Positions 26,185-35,663 of a stretch of 64,000 nucleotides of DNA are shown piece after piece. Position 1 is the first letter of the stretch; the number at the start of each line of letters is the position of its first letter. Made by a program: the position numbers and the translations under genes. The notes under the pieces were generated by a model. It was not told the DNA's origin and did not search any database. It saw only the letters and a list, made by a program, of their open reading frames with translations. The stretch comes from Mangrovicoccus sp. HB161399. GTDB taxonomy: Bacteria; Pseudomonadota; Alphaproteobacteria; Rhodobacterales; Rhodobacteraceae. The stretch spans positions 40,474-104,473 of the forward strand of contig NZ_JAATVU010000020.1 of assembly GCF_013184745.1 (NCBI RefSeq), given 5' to 3'.

Positions 26185-26955
26185 TTAATCTGCAAAGCCC
26201 ACAAGCGCCTGACCGTCGCGGAGCACCGCCTCGATGAGCGGCGCATAGCCATCGCCTGCGTCACCATGCCGCATGCCTTTGTGCATTACCAAAGAAGGGC
26301 GCAGCTGAAACGGCGTTTTCCGTCCTTTTACCGCCCTCAGGAGAAACAATCCTGCGGGCGCCCCGCCGCGCGGCGAGATCGGCAGGACCTGCACCGCCCC
26401 GAGGCGGTGGTCCAGCGCGCGGAGCACTTCGGGCAGCCGCTCGATCCGCTGGATCATGGTCAGCACCCCGCCCGGGCGCAGGCGGCGCGTCGCGACCTCG
26501 ACCCAGTCCGCCAGCCGCGTCTCGCCCGCGCGGGCGATGTCGCGACCGGCATTTTCCGACGCGCTGCCTTCCTCGCGGCTGAAATAGGGCGGGTTCATCA
26601 TGACATGGTCGAAATCGAGATTGCGCACCTCTTCGGGCAGGCTCATCAGGTCGGCCTGCACCACCACCAGCTCGGTCGCGCTCTCCGCAGAGTTGCGCCG
26701 CGCCAGGTCGGCATAGTCCGCCTGGACCTCGACGCCGCAGAGCCAGAGCTCCTTCACCCGGCGGTGCAGGCACAGCGAGGCGACGGCTGCGCCGCAGCCG
26801 AGCTCCAGCACGAACTGTCCGGGCCGCGCCGGAACCGACGCCGCCAGCAGCACGGCATCCACGCCGGTGCGGAACCCCGTCTTCGGCTGCCAGGCATAGA
26901 CCTGCCCCCCGAGAAACGCGTCATGTGTCAGCTCGATGTCGTCCATGTCTCTCAT
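26185..26955 (-). CDS. TrmN6-like tRNA1(Val) adenine-N6 methyltransferase
   Basis: 256 residues, class I SAM-dependent methylase. Motif I is FVLELGCGAAVASLCL and the catalytic NPPY is in HVMMNPPYFSR, the N6-adenine signature. The closest match is the TrmN6/YfiC group that makes m6A37 in tRNA1(Val), but the substrate is assigned by similarity only. The start overlaps the DUF2007 stop; a second ATG three codons in (MDDIELTHD) is an equal candidate. Confidence 0.86.
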   Translation of the reverse strand: MRDMDDIELTHDAFLGGQVYAWQPKTGFRTGVDAVLLAASVPARPGQFVLELGCGAAVASLCLHRRVKELWLCGVEVQADYADLARRNSAESATELVVVQADLMSLPEEVRNLDFDHVMMNPPYFSREEGSASENAGRDIARAGETRLADWVEVATRRLRPGGVLTMIQRIERLPEVLRALDHRLGAVQVLPISPRGGAPAGLFLLRAVKGRKTPFQLRPSLVMHKGMRHGDAGDGYAPLIEAVLRDGQALVGFAD

Positions 26956-27167
26956 TCGCTCGGCACTATCCCGTTGTCCCTCAACACGATGGCGGCATGC
27001 GCGTATTCCCCGTCCCGCACCATGAGGCGTCTTGGCAAGACCCCGATCGACCCTTCGAGAACGCTCATGTGGACGTCCATCGGGAAGCAGTCTATACCCT
27101 CTCCATCGAGAAGGGCGGTGGCGAAGGCGATGATTGTCGGATCGGTCGTGCGCAAAAGCTCTCTCAT
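26952..27167 (-). CDS. DUF2007 small protein
   Basis: 71 residues: MRELLRTTDPTIIAFATALL, a GIDCFPMDVHMSVLEGSIG centre and a VRDGEYAHAAIVL end, the pattern of DUF2007 putative signal-transducing proteins (ferredoxin-like fold). Function unknown. It is divergent from the polyprenyl synthase gene with 55 bp between starts, a conserved alphaproteobacterial arrangement. Confidence 0.88.
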   Translation of the reverse strand: MRELLRTTDPTIIAFATALLDGEGIDCFPMDVHMSVLEGSIGVLPRRLMVRDGEYAHAAIVLRDNGIVPSE

Positions 27168-27222
27168 GTCAGGCAGTTAAAAATTACCCGGCAAAGATGT
27201 CGAGAGTATTGACGGAAGCGTG

Positions 27223-28224
27223 ATGGGATTGGACGAGGCAGCAGTTAAACCACACGAGAAGCTGGCGCAGATTCTGGCCGGCGACATGGATGCGGTCGGG
27301 GTGCTGATCCGCGAGCGGATGGCCTCGGAACATGCGCCGCGCATTCCCGAAGTCACCGCGCATCTGGTCGAAGCGGGCGGCAAGCGGCTGAGGCCGATGC
27401 TGACGCTCGCCGCTGCACGGCTCTGCGGGTACGGCGGGACCGACCATGTCAAGCTGGCCGCGACGGTCGAATTCATCCACACCGCGACGCTCCTGCATGA
27501 CGACGTGGTGGACGAGAGCCGCCAGCGCCGCGGGCGGCCGACGGCGAACCTGCTGTGGGACAACAAGTCCTCGGTGCTGGTGGGCGACTACCTGTTCGCC
27601 CGCTCGTTCCGGCTGATGGTGGAGCCCGGCAACCTGCGCGTGCTGGAGATCCTCTCCGACGCCTCCGCGGTCATCGCCGAGGGCGAGGTGCTGCAGCTGA
27701 CCGCCGCCTCGAACCTCTCGACCGGAGAGGATGTCTACCTGAACGTGATCCGCGGCAAAACCGCGGCGCTGTTCTCCGCGGCCTGCGAGGTCGGCGGCGT
27801 GATCGCGGGCGCGCCCGAGGCGCATGTCAAGGCGCTCTACGGCTATGGCGACGCGCTGGGAATCTGCTTCCAGATCGTCGATGATTTTCTGGATTACGGC
27901 GGCGCGGGCACGGAGATCGGCAAGAACATCGGCGACGACTTCCGCGAGCGCAAGCTCACGCTTCCCGTGATTCGGGCCATAGCCGCAGCGGACGGCACGG
28001 AGCGCGACTTCTGGAAGCGCACGATCGAGCGCGGCCGCCAGGAAGAGGGCGATCTCGACCAGGCCCTGGCGCTGCTGGCCAAGCACGGCACGATGGAGTC
28101 GACCCGCGAGACCGCGATCGGCTGGGCCGCCAAGGCCAAGGCCGCGATCCTGGAACTGCCGCCGTCGGAGCTGCGCGACGTGCTGCACGATCTGGCCGAT
28201 TACGTGGTGGAACGGGTCATCTGA
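27223..28224 (+). CDS. Long-chain polyprenyl diphosphate synthase
   Basis: 333 residues. Trans-prenyltransferase that builds the ubiquinone side chain by adding isopentenyl units. The first Asp-rich motif is LLHDDVVDES and the second VDDFLDY, followed by IGDDFRERKLTLP; the basic GGKRLRPML motif is also present. Small residues before the first motif (EFIHTATLLHDD) suit a long product, decaprenyl in relatives with Q10; chain length is inferred. ATG 27223 was preferred to the adjoining GTG. A short terminator follows. Confidence 0.93.
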   Translation: MGLDEAAVKPHEKLAQILAGDMDAVGVLIRERMASEHAPRIPEVTAHLVEAGGKRLRPMLTLAAARLCGYGGTDHVKLAATVEFIHTATLLHDDVVDESRQRRGRPTANLLWDNKSSVLVGDYLFARSFRLMVEPGNLRVLEILSDASAVIAEGEVLQLTAASNLSTGEDVYLNVIRGKTAALFSAACEVGGVIAGAPEAHVKALYGYGDALGICFQIVDDFLDYGGAGTEIGKNIGDDFRERKLTLPVIRAIAAADGTERDFWKRTIERGRQEEGDLDQALALLAKHGTMESTRETAIGWAAKAKAAILELPPSELRDVLHDLADYVVERVI

Positions 28225-28246
28225 CCCGTCGCTCAGCTGAATGCCG

Positions 28247-28270
28247 AAGCGCGCCCTCAGGGGCGCGTTT
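28247..28270 (+). terminator. Terminator after the polyprenyl synthase gene
   Basis: CGCGCCC (28250-28256), TCAG loop, GGGCGCG (28261-28267), with flanking AA and TTT extending the pairing. It lies between convergent genes and could serve both. Confidence 0.7.
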
Positions 28271-28298
28271 CGCGTTTCAGGAACTGAAAACCGTTAAG

Positions 28299-29138
28299 CT
28301 AGAGGATCTTGCCACTCTCCACCCACCAGCGGGGCTCGGCCCGCGCCAGCAGCGCAGCCGCGCCCTGCGCCGCCTCGCAGGACAGGAACAGGCCGAAGCA
28401 GGTCGCCCCCGATCCCGACATCCGCGACAGCATGCAGCCCGGCTGTCGCGCCAGTGCCGCCAGAACGTCGCCGATCACCGGCGCGATCGCGCGGGCGGGC
28501 GGCTCCAGATCGTTGCGCTGGCCGCCGAGCCACGCACAGAACGCCCCGGCCCCCACCGGCATGTGGCCGCGGATCGGCAGGTTCTCGCGGCATTCCAGCG
28601 CCCGGAACACATCGGGCGTCGGCACCTCGACACCGGGATTGGCCAGCACGACCCAGATCGGCGGCAGGGCGGGCAGCGGAGAGATCTCCTCGCCCACGCC
28701 TTCCATGCGCACCGTGCGCGGCTCCAGGCAGACCGGGACATCGGCGCCCAGCGGCAGGAGCGCGCCCGGATCGGGCAGCTCCGCCAGCCCCAGCCGCGCC
28801 AGCGCCCGCAGCGTGGCCGCGGCGTCGGACGAGCCGCCGCCGATCCCGGCCGCGGCCGGCAGGCGCTTTTCCAGGGTGATCGCGACGGGCGGCGCCCCGG
28901 CCAGCTCCGCAGCCTTCCAGACGAGGTTGCGCGCGTCTTCGGGCACGCCGGCCGCGCGTGGACCGGTGACCTGCAGCGACAACGCTCCTGCAGGCGCCAC
29001 CGTCACGCTGTCGGAAATGTCGGCAAAGGCCACCAGGCTGTCGAGAAGGTGGTAGCCGTCCTCGCGCCGTCCGGTCACATGCAGGGCGAGGTTGATCTTG
29101 GCCGGAGCGGCCTCAGTTGCCTTCGCTGTTGGTTCCAA
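28299..29138 (-). CDS. ispE: 4-diphosphocytidyl-2-C-methyl-D-erythritol kinase
   Basis: 279 residues from a TTG at 29138. GHMP kinase of the methylerythritol-phosphate isoprenoid pathway. The N-terminal [20 protein letters not shown] and the ATP-binding [16 protein letters not shown] are diagnostic; [12 protein letters not shown] is the third GHMP motif. The gene overlaps the end of the TPR gene by 26 bp, and no ATG or GTG lies near the expected N-terminus, so a TTG start is the best reading. It stands close to the polyprenyl synthase that consumes the pathway's product. Confidence 0.94.
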   Translation of the reverse strand: MEPTAKATEAAPAKINLALHVTGRREDGYHLLDSLVAFADISDSVTVAPAGALSLQVTGPRAAGVPEDARNLVWKAAELAGAPPVAITLEKRLPAAAGIGGGSSDAAATLRALARLGLAELPDPGALLPLGADVPVCLEPRTVRMEGVGEEISPLPALPPIWVVLANPGVEVPTPDVFRALECRENLPIRGHMPVGAGAFCAWLGGQRNDLEPPARAIAPVIGDVLAALARQPGCMLSRMSGSGATCFGLFLSCEAAQGAAALLARAEPRWWVESGKIL

Positions 29139-30834
29139 GCGGCTCCGCCCCTTCCTCGGCCAGCACCTTGTCCAGCCCGACCTCCAGCTTGCGGCGGATG
29201 CGGTCCGGATCGACTTCCTCGTTGGAACTGCCGTAATCGGTAAAGCTGAGCGCGCGGCGCCACATGAACTGCGCCTCGAGCTTGCGCCCGACCGCCCAGT
29301 AGACATCGCCCAGATGATCGTTGATCACCGGGTCGATCGCCATGATCTCGGCGGCATGCTCCATCGGCGGAACCGCCTCCTCGTAGCGGCCGAGGCGGTA
29401 GTACACCCAGCCGAGGCTGTCGGAGATATAGCCGTCATCCGGGCGCTGCGCGGAGGCCTTGCGGATCATGTCGAGCGCCTCGTCGAGGCTCTCGTTCTTC
29501 TCGACCAGCGAATAGCCGAGATAGTTCAGCACCCTGGGTTCGTCCGGCGACAGTTCCAGCGCGCGGCGGAAATCGGCCTCGGCCTCCGGCCAGATGCCCA
29601 GCCGCTCCAGCGTGATGCCGCGGGCATAGAAGATCTGCCAGTCGTCCTGGGCGGGATCGTCGAGCAGCGCGACCGCCTTGTCATAGGCCGCGCGGGCTGC
29701 TTCCCAGCGGTCATCGGAGGTCAGCGCGTCACCCAGCGAAACCTGGACCTCGACGAGATCCGGATAGGATTTCGACAGCTGGTTCAGCACCTCGATCGCC
29801 GCATCCTTGCGCCCCGCATAGCGCAGCGCGTTGGCGCGGCCGAACTCGGCCTGCAGATAGGCGGGATGCTCGCGCGGCACCTGGTCGTAGAGTTCGCTCG
29901 CCAGCGCGTAGTTGCCCTGCTCGTCATAGATGCTCGCCACCATCAGCAGCGCATCGACATGGCCGGGGTTCAGCTGGCGCGCAGCCTGGGCATAGACCAG
30001 CGACAGGCTGTTGCCGGCCTGGCCGTAGAGCACCTGCGCCATGGTGTAGAACGCCTCGGCAATCCCCGCCTTGGCGTCCGGAACGCTCAGGGGAATGGCC
30101 TCTCCGGCCTCGAGCTTGGCAACGATGTCGGCCATCTGCGGCGCGACCGAGCCGCCATAGGCTTCGTCGAGCAGCTGCAGCGCCTGGTCGAAATGGCCGA
30201 GCTGGCTCTGCACCTCGGCGCGCAGCCGCAGCCCGCGGCCCGACAGCGGCAGCGGCCCATCGCTCTCGCCCGAGAGCAGCGCCTCGGCGGCCGCGTAATC
30301 GCCCGAAACCGCCAGCGCCAGCGCCTTGTGGTAGAGCACCACGCCGCGCAGCATCGGCGCCTCGGCCAGCTTGTCGAAGGCGGCCATGGCCGCCTCGGTG
30401 TCGCCCGCGCCCAGATCGGCCCAGCCGCCTGCCAGCTGGTCGAGGAAGCCTTCCAGCAGGTCACCCAGCGAGAACCCGCTGCCGAGCGCGCCGCGCAGCG
30501 CGGCGTAGTCGCCCGCCTCCATCCAGTCGACCAGCTGGACGATGTCCATCAGGCTGGCCTGCAGCCCGGCCCCCTGCATCCGCCGCATGATCGCCGAGGC
30601 GCTGTCGAAATTGCCCAGGTTGACCTGCGCGGTCAGCGCCAGTTCCATCAGCTCCGGGTTCTGCGCATCCAGCGCCAGCGCGCGGGTGAAATATTCGGCT
30701 GCACGGGCATGGTCGGCTTCCATGCCGGCCACCCGCCCCGCCAGATAGGTTCCGGCATTTCCGCCCATTACGGCGGCAGGCGCCAGCCCGAGGCAGAGGG
30801 CGGCGGCGAGGAGGCGGGATTTGTTTCGGAACAC
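29113..30834 (-). CDS. Periplasmic TPR-repeat protein
   Basis: 573 residues with a signal peptide ([22 protein letters not shown]) and many tetratricopeptide repeats through most of the length, clearest at the C-terminus ([41 protein letters not shown]). TPR arrays bind proteins. This family is commonly found directly upstream of ispE in Rhodobacterales; the role is unknown. Confidence 0.88.
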   Translation of the reverse strand: MFRNKSRLLAAALCLGLAPAAVMGGNAGTYLAGRVAGMEADHARAAEYFTRALALDAQNPELMELALTAQVNLGNFDSASAIMRRMQGAGLQASLMDIVQLVDWMEAGDYAALRGALGSGFSLGDLLEGFLDQLAGGWADLGAGDTEAAMAAFDKLAEAPMLRGVVLYHKALALAVSGDYAAAEALLSGESDGPLPLSGRGLRLRAEVQSQLGHFDQALQLLDEAYGGSVAPQMADIVAKLEAGEAIPLSVPDAKAGIAEAFYTMAQVLYGQAGNSLSLVYAQAARQLNPGHVDALLMVASIYDEQGNYALASELYDQVPREHPAYLQAEFGRANALRYAGRKDAAIEVLNQLSKSYPDLVEVQVSLGDALTSDDRWEAARAAYDKAVALLDDPAQDDWQIFYARGITLERLGIWPEAEADFRRALELSPDEPRVLNYLGYSLVEKNESLDEALDMIRKASAQRPDDGYISDSLGWVYYRLGRYEEAVPPMEHAAEIMAIDPVINDHLGDVYWAVGRKLEAQFMWRRALSFTDYGSSNEEVDPDRIRRKLEVGLDKVLAEEGAEPLGTNSEGN

Positions 30835-30928
30835 CTTCGAATGTCTCCGTCTGGACGTGTTGCCCCGACCCTAGAGCCCGCTGCAGCGCGTGTCCATCCG
30901 CGCAGGCAGGCCCGGGGCCGGTGCGGGA

Positions 30929-31573
30929 TCAGATCGCGCGATCGTCATAGGAATGGGTGCCGCAAAGCGCGGTGACATGGTCGACATAGGCGCGCACCCA
31001 GTCCGGGAAGGCCAGATCCTTGACCATCGTCAGGTTGCGCAGCTGCGGATAGATCAGCACGTCGCCCATGCGCAGCCGGTCGCCGGGCAGATCCAACGGC
31101 GGCATGGCGGCCAGCATCGCCTCGACCTCGGCCTTGTGCGCCGCGGTTTCCTCGAGCGCCTGGCCGAAGGAGATGCCGATGATGTCCTCCTTGCGCTCGG
31201 TGAAATAGCCGATGGCCGTCCGCGTTTCGAATTCGGGCAGGCCGAGCCGGACATTGCGCGGGAAGAGCAGGCAGTTCACCGCGCGGTTGGCCGAGGCCAG
31301 CGCCTGCATCTGCGGGGCGACCTCGTCCCAGGGATCGAGCGTCGGCGCGCCGGTCTCGATGCCGTCGAGCTCGGCCACGATGTCGAGGCTCTCGCCCATC
31401 GCCTTGCCGTCGTCGAATTGCAGGATCGGGACCATCTTCGCGCCGATCAGGTCGTAATGGGCCTGCTCGTCATCGTTGAGCAGGTAGACCTTCTCGTGCG
31501 GGACCTTCCGCCAGCTCGCCACCATGTCGGCGCGCACGCAGAAGGGGCAGTGGTCGTATTGGTAGAGTTTCAT
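30929..31573 (-). CDS. grxB: Glutaredoxin 2
   Basis: 214 residues, the two-domain GrxB type (glutaredoxin N-terminal domain plus GST-like helical C-terminal domain), about the usual 215. The redox pair is C9-P-F-C12 in YDHCPFCVRA; the cis-Pro glutathione-binding stretch is KMVPILQFDDG and DGKAMGESLDI follows. It reduces disulfides with glutathione in the cytosol. It is a single gene, 94 bp before the TPR gene. Confidence 0.93.
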   Translation of the reverse strand: MKLYQYDHCPFCVRADMVASWRKVPHEKVYLLNDDEQAHYDLIGAKMVPILQFDDGKAMGESLDIVAELDGIETGAPTLDPWDEVAPQMQALASANRAVNCLLFPRNVRLGLPEFETRTAIGYFTERKEDIIGISFGQALEETAAHKAEVEAMLAAMPPLDLPGDRLRMGDVLIYPQLRNLTMVKDLAFPDWVRAYVDHVTALCGTHSYDDRAI

Positions 31574-31799
31574 CGTTACGCTCCCCGGCTCGCGCCGGCC
31601 TGTTACCGGATTCCGGGCGCTAGGCTGGCCCGTCTGGCAGGCGAACGCAAGGCGCCCGGGCCCGGTTCCGCTCCCCGCCGAGGGACGCCCCGGAAGGGTC
31701 GGCCAGATTTTCCTAAAATTCTCAGCATCTTCATCACACGAAGACTTAAATTTGCGCTATTTTACCCGAGGGGCAGAACGGGAAAGTGGGGAAGGCACC

Positions 31800-32030
31800 A
31801 TGGTGAAACTCAATCCGGCATTGAATTCCTTCGCATTCATGAAGGCCCTTCAGACGACGCAGCAGCTGCGCCAGCAACAGCTGTCGAACGACGAGTCCGC
31901 GACCAAGATTCGCCGCGAATCGGAACGCGTCGCCATTCTCGGCGACCAGCGCGCCGCGGCAGAGGAATTCTTCCAGAAGACCCAGGCCTACATGAAGGCC
32001 GCGAAGGAAGCGGCCGCCGCCGCCAAGTGA
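31800..32030 (+). CDS. Small Gln/Ala-rich helical protein, unrecognised
   Basis: 76 residues, MVKLNPALNSFAFMKALQTT then a Gln-rich helical stretch (QQLRQQQLSND) and an Ala/Lys tail (MKAAKEAAAAAK). It has no signal peptide or membrane segment. GGGAAGG precedes the ATG, and the upstream 100 bp are unusually AT-rich for this window, suggesting a strong promoter. No family is recognised. Confidence 0.65.
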   Translation: MVKLNPALNSFAFMKALQTTQQLRQQQLSNDESATKIRRESERVAILGDQRAAAEEFFQKTQAYMKAAKEAAAAAK

Positions 32031-32048
32031 CGGGCGCCCCGGGCGGGC

Positions 32049-32888
32049 TCAGAAGGCGAAGACGAAATCCTCCTCGCCGATGTCCCCGGGCGACGTTCCC
32101 TCCAGAATGACCACGGCGTCGCCGTCCTCGATCACGACCTTGCCGTTGCGCGCGCTGATCTCCAGGTCATCGATGCCTTCGGCGCCGGTCTGAACCAGGA
32201 TGCGGTCGCCCTCGGCGAAATCCATCACCTGGCTGCGGCCGCTGCCCGCGCTCATGACGAAGGTGTCCGGCCCGTAGCCGCCGATCAGCCGGTCCTTGCC
32301 GGGGCCGCCGTCGAGCGTGTCCATGCCCATGCCGCCGACCAGCGTGTCGTCGCCTTCGCCGCCGGCGAGGATATCCCGCCCCTGGCGCCCCAGCACCTTG
32401 TCGTCGCCCTCGCCGCCCGCGCGGACATCCCAGCCCTCGGTGCCTTCGATCTTGAAGTCGACCACGGCCGTGACGCCCTCGCCCGTCGCGTAGCGGAGGC
32501 CGTCGACATTGAGCATGGCCGAGGTCGCGGTGAAGCTGAGATTCTCTTCGGGGACGTCGAGAGAGTTGAAGTCGCCGAGCAGGCGGACGTCGCGGATGGT
32601 GACGCCGCTGTCACCGCCCAGCCCGTCGAAGCTCAGCTTGTAGCCGTTGAACCCGTCATCGGGGACATTGGTGAAGGAGCCGGAGGCTTTCACGCGATAG
32701 TCGATGAAGCTGCCGCGGATGTCGAGGACGGCCGGGACGACGTAGTAGGGATCGCCGTTCAGGTCGTAGTATTCGGTGTCGTTGAATTCGACCACGAGCG
32801 CGGAAATCTCCGCCACGCCGGTGCTGGCGATCGGGTTGGAGAGGACCGGGGAAAAGATCTCGAGCGTTACGTTGGTGCCGGGAAGCAT
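32049..32888 (-). CDS. RTX calcium-binding repeat protein
   Basis: 279 residues. An N-terminal beta-rich part (residues 1-150) of no recognised family is followed by about six RTX nonapeptides, GGxGxDxLx, at 156-212 (GGEGDDKVLGRQGRDILAGG) and a C-terminal segment ending in DFVFAF. RTX proteins bind calcium outside the cell and are exported by type I secretion with the signal at the C-terminus; no secretion genes are nearby. ATG 32888 is preferred to a TTG two codons upstream. Confidence 0.82.
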   Translation of the reverse strand: MLPGTNVTLEIFSPVLSNPIASTGVAEISALVVEFNDTEYYDLNGDPYYVVPAVLDIRGSFIDYRVKASGSFTNVPDDGFNGYKLSFDGLGGDSGVTIRDVRLLGDFNSLDVPEENLSFTATSAMLNVDGLRYATGEGVTAVVDFKIEGTEGWDVRAGGEGDDKVLGRQGRDILAGGEGDDTLVGGMGMDTLDGGPGKDRLIGGYGPDTFVMSAGSGRSQVMDFAEGDRILVQTGAEGIDDLEISARNGKVVIEDGDAVVILEGTSPGDIGEEDFVFAF

Positions 32889-33003
32889 GGGCAAGGTCCT
32901 GAAAATGAAAGAGGTGGGCCCCGGCAGGGAACCACCTCCTCATATTCGCAACAACTGCTGCCGCAACGGAAACCCGCCTCATCGGCGGAAATCCGTCACA
33001 TGT

Positions 33004-34647
33004 TCACATATTTGGATAGTTGGGCCCGTCGCCGCCCTGGGGCGTCGTCCACGTGATGTTTTGCGACGGATCCTTGATGTCGCAGGTCTTGCAGTGGACG
33101 CAGTTCTGGAAGTTCACCTGGAACTTCACGTCCGCACCCTCGCCCACGAACTCGTACACCCCCGCCGGGCAGTAGCGCGCCGACGGCCCGCCATATTGCG
33201 GCAGGTTCACCTTCACCGGCAGATCGGGATCGGCCAGCTTTAGGTGGGCCGGCTGGCTTTCCTCGTGGTTGGTGAAGGAGAAGCTCACGTTCGTCAGCCG
33301 GTCGAAGCTGAGCACGCCGTCGGGCTTCGGATACTCTATCACCTTGTGGTCCGCCGCCTTGCCGGTCGCGGCCGCGTCCGACTTGCCGTGGCCGATCGTG
33401 CCCAAGAGCGAGAAGCCCCAGGTGTTGGTCCACATGTCGAGCCCGCCCAGCGTCAGGGACGCGGCGAGGCCGTATTTCGACCAGAGCGGCTTGACGTTGC
33501 GCACCGGCTTCAGATCCTTGCCGATCGCGCCCTCGCGCACTTCGGTCTCGTACCCGGTCAGCTCGTCGCCGGACCGGCCCGCCTGGATCGCGTCGAAGGC
33601 CGCCTCGGCGGCCGCCATGCCCGAAAGCATCGCGTTGTGGTTGCCCTTGATCCGCGGCACGTTGACCATGCCCGCCGAGCAGCCCAGCAGCGCGCCCCCC
33701 GGGAAGGTCAGCTTCGGCAGCGACTGCCAGCCGCCCTCGGTGATCGCCCGCGCGCCATAGGCCACGCGCTTGCCGCCCTTCAGCAGCTCGGCGACCATCG
33801 GGTGGTGCTTGAAGCGCTGGAACTCCATGTAGGGGAAGAGATGCGGGTTCTCGTAGTTCAGATGGACCACGAAGCCGACATAGACCTGGTTGTTGTCCAG
33901 GTGGTAGATGAACGACCCGCCGCCCGCGTTCGAGCCCAGAGGCCAGCCCATCGTGTGGGTGACGGTGCCCTCGGCATGCTTCTCCGGGTCGATCTCCCAG
34001 ATCTCCTTCATGCCGATGCCGTATTTCTGCGGGCACTTGCCCTTGCCCAGCTCGTACTTGGCGATGACCTGCTTGGACAGCGAGCCGCGCACGCCTTCGG
34101 CGAGGAAGACGTACTTGCCGAGCAGCTCCATGCCCGGTTCGTAGGCCGGGCCCGGCGTGCCGTCGGCTTCCTTGCCGAACTCGCCCGCCACGACGCCCGC
34201 GACCCGGTCGCCGTCCATGACCAGCTCCGAACAGGACATTCCGGGGAAGATCTCGACGCCCAGCTCCTCGGCCTGCTCGGCCATCCAGCGGCAGACATTG
34301 CCCATCGACACGATGTAGTTGCCATGGTTGTCCATCAGCGGCGGCATGGCGAAGTTCGGCATGCGGATCTGGCCGCCCTCGCCGAGGATGTAGAAGTTGT
34401 CCTTCTTCACCGGCACGGTGAGCGGCGCGCCCTTCTCCTTCCAGTCGGGAATGAGCTTGTCGATTCCGCAGGGGTCGAGCACCGCGCCGGAGAGGATGTG
34501 CGCGCCGACCTCGGAGCCCTTCTCCAGCACGACGACCTGCAGCTCGGCATCCAGCTGCTTCAGCCGGATCGCCGCCGACAGGCCCGCAGGCCCCGCCCCG
34601 ACGATCACGACATCATATTCCATCGCTTCGCGCGTCACTTCGCTCAT
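33004..34647 (-). CDS. Electron-transfer flavoprotein-ubiquinone oxidoreductase
   Basis: 547 residues, inner-membrane-associated. It passes electrons from ETF (fed by acyl-CoA dehydrogenases) to ubiquinone. FAD-binding VVIVGAGPAGLSAAIRLKQL lies near the N-terminus. The C-terminal FQVNFQNCVHCKTCDIKDPS carries cysteines for the [4Fe-4S] cluster, with ARYCPAGVYEF supplying another. I chose ATG 34647 (MSEVTREAMEYD); the frame extends to 34755 without family likeness. An acyl-CoA dehydrogenase at 40.5 kb is a plausible upstream donor. Confidence 0.97.
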   Translation of the reverse strand: MSEVTREAMEYDVVIVGAGPAGLSAAIRLKQLDAELQVVVLEKGSEVGAHILSGAVLDPCGIDKLIPDWKEKGAPLTVPVKKDNFYILGEGGQIRMPNFAMPPLMDNHGNYIVSMGNVCRWMAEQAEELGVEIFPGMSCSELVMDGDRVAGVVAGEFGKEADGTPGPAYEPGMELLGKYVFLAEGVRGSLSKQVIAKYELGKGKCPQKYGIGMKEIWEIDPEKHAEGTVTHTMGWPLGSNAGGGSFIYHLDNNQVYVGFVVHLNYENPHLFPYMEFQRFKHHPMVAELLKGGKRVAYGARAITEGGWQSLPKLTFPGGALLGCSAGMVNVPRIKGNHNAMLSGMAAAEAAFDAIQAGRSGDELTGYETEVREGAIGKDLKPVRNVKPLWSKYGLAASLTLGGLDMWTNTWGFSLLGTIGHGKSDAAATGKAADHKVIEYPKPDGVLSFDRLTNVSFSFTNHEESQPAHLKLADPDLPVKVNLPQYGGPSARYCPAGVYEFVGEGADVKFQVNFQNCVHCKTCDIKDPSQNITWTTPQGGDGPNYPNM

Positions 34648-34750
34648 CTGCCTACCCTGACCCCTGTCTGTCTTCGGTCGGTTATCCTCTTGCCCGTTCC
34701 CGGGCTCCGGCGCCGTGCATACCGCTCTGCAGTGCAGCACGTCAAGCATG

Positions 34751-34786
34751 CGCAATCTCCTTGCGGCAATCGCAAGGTTTGCGCAA
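34751..34786. promoter_or_regulatory. Cluster of TTGCG/CGCAA half-sites, candidate operator
   Basis: CGCAA occurs at 34751, 34771 and 34782, and TTGCG at 34761 and 34779, giving inverted pairs spaced about one helical turn apart. The cluster is roughly 105 bp upstream of the ETF-QO start in the 387-bp gap shared with the divergent greA gene. No other gene is visible in this gap. The binding protein is unknown. Confidence 0.4.
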
Positions 34787-35034
34787 CAATAGAACCCCGG
34801 AGGCAGCAGATCCCGTCATCCGCGCCCGATCGGGAGCCTTACCCGCCCCTGCCGTCGCCGCAAGGGCGAATAGCGACAGACAGGCGGTAGGCTTGCGTCC
34901 GGCGGCATCCCCCGCCCCGCAAAAACAATGCCACGGACCCGCTTGCACGCCGCCCCAAGCTGATGTCAAAGTCGCTCGACACCGCGCAGATGCGCTCCGG
35001 CCCTATGGCCGCCCAAACTCGACCGTAGAGACCT

Positions 35035-35505
35035 ATGGAAAAGATACCAATGACCCCGGCCGGCTATGCCCGGCTAGACGAAGAGCTCAAGCAGCTGAAA
35101 TCGGTGGAACGGCCTGCGATCATCAAGGCCATCGCCGAGGCGCGCGAACACGGGGATCTCTCGGAGAACGCCGAATACCATTCCGCGCGCGAGAAGCAGA
35201 GCTTCATCGAGGGCCGCATCAAGGAAGTCGAGGCGATCCTCGGCCGCTCCGACATCATCGACCCCAAGAAGCTCTCCGGCACGATCAAGTTCGGCGCCAC
35301 GGTGGATCTGGTGGACGAGGATACCGACGAGGAGAAGTCCTACCAGATCGTCGGCGAGCCCGAGGCCGATATCGAGCGCGGCAAGCTGAACATGAAATCG
35401 CCCCTGGCGCGCGCGCTGATCGGCAAGGACATCGGCGACAGCGTCGAGGTCCACACTCCGGGCGGCGGGAAATCCTACGAGATCCTCGCAATCCGCTACG
35501 TCTGA
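35035..35505 (+). CDS. greA: Transcription elongation factor GreA
   Basis: 156 residues. It stimulates RNA cleavage in backtracked RNA polymerase. The N-terminal coiled coil contains the tip acidic residues ([19 protein letters not shown]), and the C-terminal FKBP-like domain ends [19 protein letters not shown]. It is divergent from ETF-QO and followed by an intrinsic terminator. Confidence 0.98.
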   Translation: MEKIPMTPAGYARLDEELKQLKSVERPAIIKAIAEAREHGDLSENAEYHSAREKQSFIEGRIKEVEAILGRSDIIDPKKLSGTIKFGATVDLVDEDTDEEKSYQIVGEPEADIERGKLNMKSPLARALIGKDIGDSVEVHTPGGGKSYEILAIRYV

Positions 35506-35533
35506 GGCACGGACGGCAAGGCTCCGCTGCTGC

Positions 35534-35558
35534 ACCGCGGCGGACGACGCCGCGGTTT
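35534..35558 (+). terminator. Intrinsic terminator of greA
   Basis: ACCGCGGCG, GACGA loop, CGCCGCGGT running into TTT: a perfect 9-bp stem 28 bp after the greA stop, with a short T-run. Confidence 0.7.
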
Positions 35559-35663
35559 GACGGAGCCGCGGCATCAGGGTAGATCTCGGAACAGGCGGGG
35601 CGGCCCAGGACGGTGGCCCCGGACCGACCATTCCCCGGGCAAGGCCCGCCACAGGAAGGCCCC

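Noticed and set aside
29092..30975. 627-codon plus-strand frame opposite the TPR gene
   Set aside because: Antisense shadow; the minus strand encodes a signal peptide and regular TPRs.
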